Source of the DNA: Mastigamoeba balamuthi
Lineage: Eukaryota; Evosea; Mastigamoebida; Mastigamoebidae
DNA length: 60,878 nucleotides
NCBI GenBank assembly: GCA_902651635.1
Contig: CACRSC010000024.1
Coordinates: 288,072 to 348,949 of the forward strand
Reading direction: 5' to 3'
Shown: piece by piece, positions 55,401 through 60,878 of the stretch
Layout: every line of letters begins with the position of its first letter
Position numbering within the stretch: the first letter of the stretch is position 1
Translations under genes and position numbers: made by a program
The notes under the pieces: model-generated
Database searches by the model: none
What the model was told of the DNA's origin: nothing
What the model saw: the letters and a program-made list of their open reading frames with translations, nothing else

Positions 55401-55726
55401 TCGACGCGGGCTGCGGCCGCACGCACGTGCCGGGGTGGGGCGCCTGTCAGCCAAAGACGGGGGGCCGCTGGTGCTGCCAGAGAGAGCACCCCCCTCCCCA
55501 GCGAAGGCCCCCCGAAGGCCGGGGCGCGGTTGATGCGACTTTTTCCCCATTGCAGTAGGGGGCGACGTGGCGTGAGGTGGCATGGGGGTGGGACGGACGG
55601 TGGAGGGCATGCTGAAGCCGAAGTGGCTGCTGCCGCTCATGCCGGCTGAGTAGGCATCCTCGGAGCTTGTGCGGACCCTGCTCGACTGCGGGCTCGCTGC
55701 CGCCTCCGCGCTCCTCCGGATGTCGT
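52453..55726 (-). CDS. RasGEF with N-terminal REM domain (5' end uncertain)
   Basis: Exchange factor for a Ras-family GTPase. The 5' exons encode a disordered, Ser/Pro-rich N-terminus (SSRVRTSSEDAYSAGMSGSS; MDSFVDPTYTNVADEGS; SGRSLEKLMDYSVMLEGGAG; EQQQKLQQEEDHFPDFDAAY). The REM/RasGEF_N domain contains TLPKLVQHLTGDKDFDTDFV, EFLLTHRGFTTSEDLLDLL and LKTWITLRPEDF. The CDC25 core has LHPEEIARQLWMMEFPLWKA, RAPNIVAMIKAATHRSNWV, EKSLALSNFNAVMEIFAALQ and VPYLGLYLTYLIF. The C-terminus is charged and ends PPPDSTRR-stop at 52453. The first coding exon with the start codon was not located, because an acceptor-like CGCCGCAG precedes 55726; MSGSSHFGFS near 55,640 is a possible start. It is a close relative in architecture of amoebozoan RasGEFs. 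Confidence 0.85.
54225..54269. repeat. GA microsatellite with an ambiguous base
   Basis: A (GA)n run at about 54236-54259 is followed by an N at 54269, exactly at the predicted 5' end of a RasGEF intron (minus strand). The uncertain base hides the donor dinucleotide. Confidence 0.7.
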
Positions 55727-56356
55727 CTGCGGCGCGGAGGCGGCGGGTTGGTGGGTGGGGCGTGCGCGCGTGCCAGTTCCGGCGCCAAAAGTCGCATCAC
55801 TTGCGCCGCCCGGGGGCAAAACGAAGACACGCGCACTTTGCACAGCCCCGGGGCCGCAACACGTGCGGCTTAAAATACAAAAAGACACACACCCCCGCAC
55901 GCCACGCCCCGCGCCGGCGCAGCGCCGGACAGAAGAATCCCAGCAGATCAGGGGGGGCGGCCCGGGGGAGAGATGGGCACCTTCGGCCATGACGTGGAGG
56001 ATTGGGGGGGTTGGGTTGGCGTGCGCGCGTGTGGGGTGTTTTGAAAAAGAGGTGAACCCGCTGCTCTGGGAATCAAATATCAACCGTTGATATTCCCGTG
56101 TATCTCAGAATATCGAAGATCCACCGGAGTTCTCGCCACCCGCGGCGCTGCCGCCGCATCCCGAGACCCCAGGGTCTGGGGTGCCCTGCGGCCGTGGCCT
56201 TGCGGGTGCTCTCGGCGGTGAATGTCCCACACTTGCGGTTGTTTTCTACTAATCCGATCTGACAAATAACTCTTTGGCACGCAATAACCAGATGCGGATC
56301 GAATTCCCCCGCGCGGGGATATATTTCGGGAGAGCAATTGATTCCGCTGCAACCTC
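55727..56356. promoter_or_regulatory. Intergenic or 5' region of RasGEF 2
   Basis: Probably contains the first exon or exons and promoter of the minus-strand RasGEF, and the 3' end of the Cys-rich gene. A minus-strand ATG opening MAEGAHLSPGPPP near 55,990 could be the RasGEF start, but the joining donor is unclear. Confidence 0.35.
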
Positions 56357-56835
56357 TCACTGCGGGATGATCTCCTCGGGCACCTCGACGCACACGAGCA
56401 GCGCGGGGTAGCACTTCTCCTTGTGGCACGCGAGGCACGCGGCGCTCTTGGCGTCGAGCATGCACTGCACGATGCACTTGTCCCTCGCGCACTGGCTGTC
56501 GGCCCCGAAGCACCCCGCGCACGCTTGAAACGCAAGCGCAATAACACGTCATGACACGTCATCGGGAAAAGTCTAATCAGCTGCCACGGCGGCCCGCGGA
56601 GGGGGCAGAGCGCACTGTCGGTGAGGCCCACGCTGGCCTTGACGCACTCGGTGGTGCAGGGGCCGGAGCCCTTGCACTTGAGGCCGCAGGCCTCGACGTC
56701 GTCGTGGAACGTCGCGTTGTGCTGCACAAAGGCCGCGCGGTCCTGCGGCGTGTCGCATCCCGGGGACACGGCCGGGGCGAGGGCTGCGAGGGCCACGAGG
56801 GCCGCGAGGGTGCAGAGGAGGGAGTGGGTGGCCAT
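56357..56835 (-). CDS. Small secreted Cys-rich protein
   Basis: The start at 56835 gives a strong signal peptide (MATHSLLCTLAALVALAALA). The mature part is CDTPQDRAAFVQHNATFHDD, then CGLKCKGSGPCTTECVKASV, an intron in the middle, then CAGCFGADSQCARDKCIVQC, SAACLACHKEKCYPALLVC and EVPEEIIPQ-stop. About 14 cysteines in about 110 residues form a regular CxxC / CxxxC pattern. I recall similar secreted families (CxxCFG, CxxxCxPxF-like blocks) in several protists, of unknown function. Probably disulfide-rich and extracellular or lysosomal. An antimicrobial or signalling role is only a guess. Confidence 0.75.
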
Positions 56836-57468
56836 CTGGTGGGGGGAGAGCACGGTAGCTAAGAGGGCAACAAAGACAGAGAGAATTCCACGGCAGGCAG
56901 TGAGTAGGCAGCGATGCGTGTGGTCACACAGATACGGGCAAGATACCAGCCACGAGCAGGCAACCCTTGAGGGAAAAGTGCACGTCACCGCCCACACCTC
57001 CTTCGCGGGCTCGGACCACTCTTTCCGCACGATCAGTTGCTCTGGTATCCCCTTCATCTTTGTGTTATCCCCGGCAGTGGTAATGATGGGTTGCCTCGTC
57101 ATTGACGTGACAATTGCACCCGTGGGGAACACGGCGATCTGCGGGCCAGAGCCTGGATGAATCAATTGAAGATGGCGCTGTATCACGCAGATGATAGTGC
57201 TGTGTGGGGTGACCTTGCAACACCAAGTAAATTGGCTCCTCTTGACAGAACCCACTGGCACGGCGGCCCATGGTGTCCTGAAGCCGACTTCTGAATGAGC
57301 GGGGTTCAAGTGCCTTCCACGCGCCAGGCGTTCCAACGCAACGCAGGGCTCACCACCGAGATTCTGGCACGTCACGCACAATATCCGCGAGAATCTCCAC
57401 AACAAAAACAACCGTCGTTCAACTCCCACCCCCTTCTCTCTCGCTCTATCTCCCCCCCGCAAGCGCCG
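56836..57468. promoter_or_regulatory. Divergent promoter region
   Basis: It lies between the Cys-rich gene (-) and the kelch gene (+), so it should carry both promoters. A pyrimidine-rich run (CTCTCTCGCTCTATCTCC) lies just before the kelch start. An in-frame ATG at 57295 would extend the kelch protein. No TATA box seen. Confidence 0.4.
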
Positions 57469-60400
57469 ATGTGGGAGTCCTGGCGTCCATCGGGGCAGAC
57501 AGCCCTCCCCCGCACGGGCCACACCGCCGTCCCCCTCGTGCGCCCCCGCTGTCGCCTCCGCCTGTCGCCTCAGCCCCTGTCGCCTCACACGCCACCGCAG
57601 GCGGGCAACAACAAGGCCATCGTCGTCTACGCGGGCACGGTGGACGGCAAGGCCTCGCCGGACCTGCACGTGCTGAACCTCGAGGGGCTGGGCGGGTGGA
57701 ACCAGCCCAAGCAGACGGGCGTCCTACCCCGCGCCCGCTCGGGGCACTCGGCGGCGCTGGCGGGCAAGACCATGCTCGTCTTCGGCGGCACCGCCGACGA
57801 CGGCTCGCTCCAGAACGAGCTCGTGGCCCTCAACGTCGACACGTTCGCCTGGAGCCGCCCGCGCGTGCAGGGTCAGTGATTCGACTTTGCATTTCCCCGA
57901 TTCGATTGAATTGGCCGATTGGATTGGACCGGCGTGAAAAATCAACGCCGGAAATGTATTGACGGCGGCCGCGCGCGTGCAGGAGACGCGCCGCCGCCGC
58001 TGACGGACGGGTCGTGCGCGCAGGTGGGGCTGGACCTGCTGTTTTTCGGGGGCCGCACGGAGATGGGCCCGACCAACCGCATGTTCACGTACAACACAGG
58101 TAGCGCAGCCCCCAGTAGCCCCCAGTAGCAGCCCCGTAGAGGCCCCGCAGGCGTCTGAAAACGTCGCATCGCCTGCCGCCGCGCAGCGCGCAGGATGTGG
58201 GGCGAGGTGCAGCAGCCGGCGGGGGCGGCGTGGCCCTGCGCGCGGTACGCCCACGCGTCGTGCGTGAGCGGCAAGTACATGTACGTCTTCGGGGGCGCCG
58301 ACGCGGCGTCGCGGGTGCTGGGCGACCTGTGGGCCTACGACACGGCGAGCCACGCGTGGAAGGAGCTCCACGCCAAGACGGGCGCCCCGTGCGCGCGCAC
58401 GCTGGCCGCCATGTGCGCGCTCGACTCGTTCAAGGTGATGCTGGCCTGCGGGCGCGACGGCGGCGGCAGCGGGGCGGCGCTCGACGACGCGTACGTGTAC
58501 GACTCGATCGCGTCGACGTGGAGCGCCGTCGACGTGCAGCGGGGCGCGGGGCCCCAGGAGCCGCGCGCGGGCCACACGCTCTGCGAGTCGGGCAAGAAGC
58601 TCTACATGATCGGCGGCTCGGCCGACAGCGCCCTCTGCGTCCTCCCCGTCTCCCGCCTCACGCCCCCGGCCCTCAAGCCCCTCCCCCCCGACGCCTCCTC
58701 GGCCCCCGCCGCCCTGCGCCCCGCCACCGCCCAGACCCTGCCCCCTGCCCATGCCCCTGCTCCTGCCCATGCTCCTGCTCCTGCGGCTGTGGCACCAGCA
58801 CCAGCACCAGCGCCCGTGCCAGCACCAGTAGCAGCACCAGCACCAGTGGCAGCGCCAGCACCGGTGGTGGCACCAGCACCAGTGGCAGCACCAGCACCGG
58901 TGGCTGCACCAGCGCCGGTGGCGGCAGAGGCCGCGCAGTCGCCGGTGGTGGCCGCGGCGAGGAGCGCTGCGTCGCCGGCGTCGCCCCGCACGGGCCTGCG
59001 CGTGGCGGTGGAGGGCCTGCACAGCCCGCCGTCCAAGACAGCCCCCGCGCCCGAGATCACCGCGCTCTCGTTTGTGCGCCCGCCGCCTCGAGCGCTGCAG
59101 GTGACGCGACTTTTGCAACGCTGACGGCCCTGCCGCTGCGCAGATCGCCGAGGTGGAGGCGATGCGGGAGCAGTCGGTCAAGGACCGCGAGGACGTCAAG
59201 TGCGCGCGGCGCGAGATCGACGCCAAGCAGCGCGAGGTCGAGACGCTGTCGGCCGAGGTCTCTGTGCTCAAGTCGCTGGCGGCAGAGCTGGCAGACGCCA
59301 AGGTGGCCCTGCAGGCCAGGTCGCGCCAGTGCGACGCCGCAGCCGCAGAGGCCGCCAAGCTCAGGGACCGCCTCGCAGCCCTCGAGAGGGAGCTCGCCAC
59401 GTCGCGCACCGCCAGCCAGAGCTCCTCCTCCGAGTTCGAGACGCACCGCCGCGCGCTCGACGACAGGATCACCGTGCGCCCCTCGTCTCTTTTACAGTTC
59501 TGAATCTGGCCGGCCGAGATACGCGCATCTTCTGGATTTCTAAATATCTCCCTGTTCAGGGCCTGGACCGCGAGCTGGGGGCCGCCAGGGACGCGGCCAA
59601 GGCCTCTGCGCAGGCGGCGACGGCCAAGGACGCGGAGGTGGCGAGGCTGGCGAAGGAGCTGGCCGAGGCGGGCGAGCGGGAGGCGGCGCTGGGCGAGTCG
59701 CTGCGGGCCAAGGACGCGGAGGTGGCCCGCGCGCTGACGGCGAGCAACGCGGGCGAGCAGGCCATGGCGCAGATCAGCAGCCTCAAGCACGACCTCGAGG
59801 CCGCCACCGCGCGCCTCACGGACCAGCTGCGCGCCGCCAAGGATGAGGCCGCCGCCAGCGACCGCCGGGCCGCCGAGCGCCTGGCCGCCCTCGACGCGGA
59901 GCTCGCGGCCGCCCGCGCAGCCGCCGACGACGAGCGCCGCAAGCGCGAGGCCGCCGAGCAGCGCGAGGGCGCGGCGCTGGCGCAGCTGCGCGTGCGCGAG
60001 GGCGAGGCGGCGGAGCTCGCGGCGAGGGTCGCGGCGGCCGAGGGCGAGGCGCGGGCGTCGGCAGAGGCGCTCGAGAAGGCCGCGCAGGACCTCGCGCGCG
60101 TGGCCGCAGAGGCCGACGTGCTGCGCGCGCAGTGCGAGGGCAGGAGCTCGGCGGCGGCCGAGGCGCACGCGCGCGAGGCGGGCGAGCTGCGGGCGCAGGC
60201 GGCCGAGGCGCAGGCGCAGCTGGCGGCGAGCAAGGGCGCGTGCGAGGCGCTGCGCGAGGAGCTCGAGGGGCTGCGCACGCGCGCCGCTGCCGCGGAGGAG
60301 CAGGCGGCGTCGCGGGGCCGCGCAGAGGCCGCAGCGCGCGCGGAGCTCGAGGCGGCCAGGGCGGCGGCCGAGGCCAAGGCCCGCGAGGCCGAGGAGGCGG

Positions 60401-60834
60401 CGGCCGCGCTGGCGGGGACGCAGGGCGAGCTGCGGCAGTGGGAGAGCAAGTACGCCGAGGGGACGCTCGTCGACAAGGCCGAGTTCGAGGCGCACCTGCG
60501 CGGGCAGCTCGCGGCGGCGGGCGCAGGCGCTGCGGGGGCCGGGGCGGCGGCCGGGGAGGCCACGGAGGAGCTGCAGAAGGCGTACGCGGCGCTGGAGGAG
60601 GACAGGGACCAGTGGCGGGCGCTGTGCGAGCAGATCGAGCGGCTGGGGACGCAGACGCTGAGCGAGCACGAGCAGCGGCTGGCCGAGGCGCAGCAGACGA
60701 TCGAGGCGCTCAACGCGCAGCTGACCGACTCTGCGACGCACCGCGAGCAGCTGGAGCGCGACCTGGCGAGCTCCAACCAGAAGCTGGAGCAGCTCGACCT
60801 CATCCTCAAGAAGCTTACCAACATCAAGCGCTGA
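57469..60834 (+). CDS. Kelch-repeat/coiled-coil protein
   Basis: The start MWESWRPSGQTALPRTGHT matches the usual opening of a kelch repeat. The propeller continues through NKAIVVYAGTVDGKASPDL, PRARSGHSAALAGKTMLVFGG, LDLLFFGGRTEMG, CARYAHASCVSGKYMYVFGG and PRAGHTLCESGKKLYMIGG, about six blades. An Ala/Pro/Val linker follows. The C-terminal half is a long coiled coil, for example LAALERELATSRTASQSSSS and AAERLAALDAELAAARAA, ending LILKKLTNIKR-stop. Kelch plus coiled coil is the layout of Tea1-like polarity factors and of several Dictyostelium proteins. About seven exons; introns of 60-150 bp. A cytoskeletal scaffold role is inference. Confidence 0.85.
58745..58935 (+). repeat. Ala/Pro/Val coding repeat
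   Basis: GCACCAGCACCAGTGGCA-type hexamer and 15-18-bp units encode APVAAPAP repeats between the kelch propeller and the coiled coil. The tract is likely to vary in length between strains. Confidence 0.8.
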
Positions 60835-60878
60835 CCCCGCACGTGGGCCCCCTGCCGCTGCTCTCTCCTCTGCGGGGC

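Noticed and set aside
57724-60741. 1005-codon minus-strand ORF
   Set aside because: Antisense shadow of the kelch/coiled-coil gene, produced by GC-rich codons lacking stops on the reverse strand.
1-60878. CRISPR array or bacterial operon
   Set aside because: No spaced identical repeats of CRISPR form; spliceosomal introns and eukaryotic gene families show this is nuclear eukaryotic DNA.

Overview
The window is nuclear DNA of a GC-rich, intron-dense unicellular eukaryote. Most genes are split by short spliceosomal introns (roughly 50-200 bp, often opening GTGCGY and closing GCAG), and gene spacing is compact on both strands. Genes include a major vault protein, an RNA polymerase III subunit (RPC11), two RasGEFs, a CatSper-type channel, an Rh-type ammonium channel and class III cyclases. 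This mix fits a free-living amoeboid or flagellate protist, perhaps an amoebozoan. The species assignment is inference and weak; a CatSper-like channel hints at a flagellated stage.

Layout. 0-2.3 kb: repeat-rich, moderate GC, with the 3' end of an unknown ORF. 2.4-11.6 kb: a small CaaX-box protein (-), a divergent PP2A-like phosphatase with changed catalytic residues (-), an unknown protein with internal repeats (+), a secreted GH27 alpha-galactosidase with a ricin-type domain (-), and a paralogue of the CaaX protein (+). 11.9-18.7 kb: a single-domain CatSper3-like channel followed by a very large cyclase made of two tandem TM-CHASE4-TM-HAMP-cyclase units. 18.9-24.7 kb: a frame-disrupted unknown gene, a phospholipid scramblase and an SH3-SH3-RasGEF. 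25-27.9 kb: AT-rich island with a DNA element bounded by inverted repeats and carrying Cys-rich gene fragments, a 36-bp minisatellite and a strong hairpin. 27.9-35.4 kb: an ADP-ribosyltransferase-like/Sel1-repeat fusion (-), a PAC2 protein, RPC11 and an Rh-type channel. 35.9-42.3 kb: a coiled-coil protein with a degenerate cyclase domain and a DUF1152-like protein. 42.7-46.4 kb: a Crinkler/RHS-like locus and another AT-rich stretch. 46.4-60.8 kb: a polyQ protein (-), major vault protein (-), a second RasGEF (-), a small secreted Cys-rich protein (-) and a kelch/coiled-coil protein (+).

Themes. Signalling genes dominate: cyclic nucleotides, Ras, Ca2+, phosphatase and ADP-ribosylation. Three enzyme-like domains (phosphatase, single-domain cyclase, ADP-ribosyltransferase) have lost canonical catalytic residues while keeping the fold motifs. 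Splice sites were inferred by eye from reading-frame continuity and family alignment from memory. No database search was run, so exon borders are approximate.
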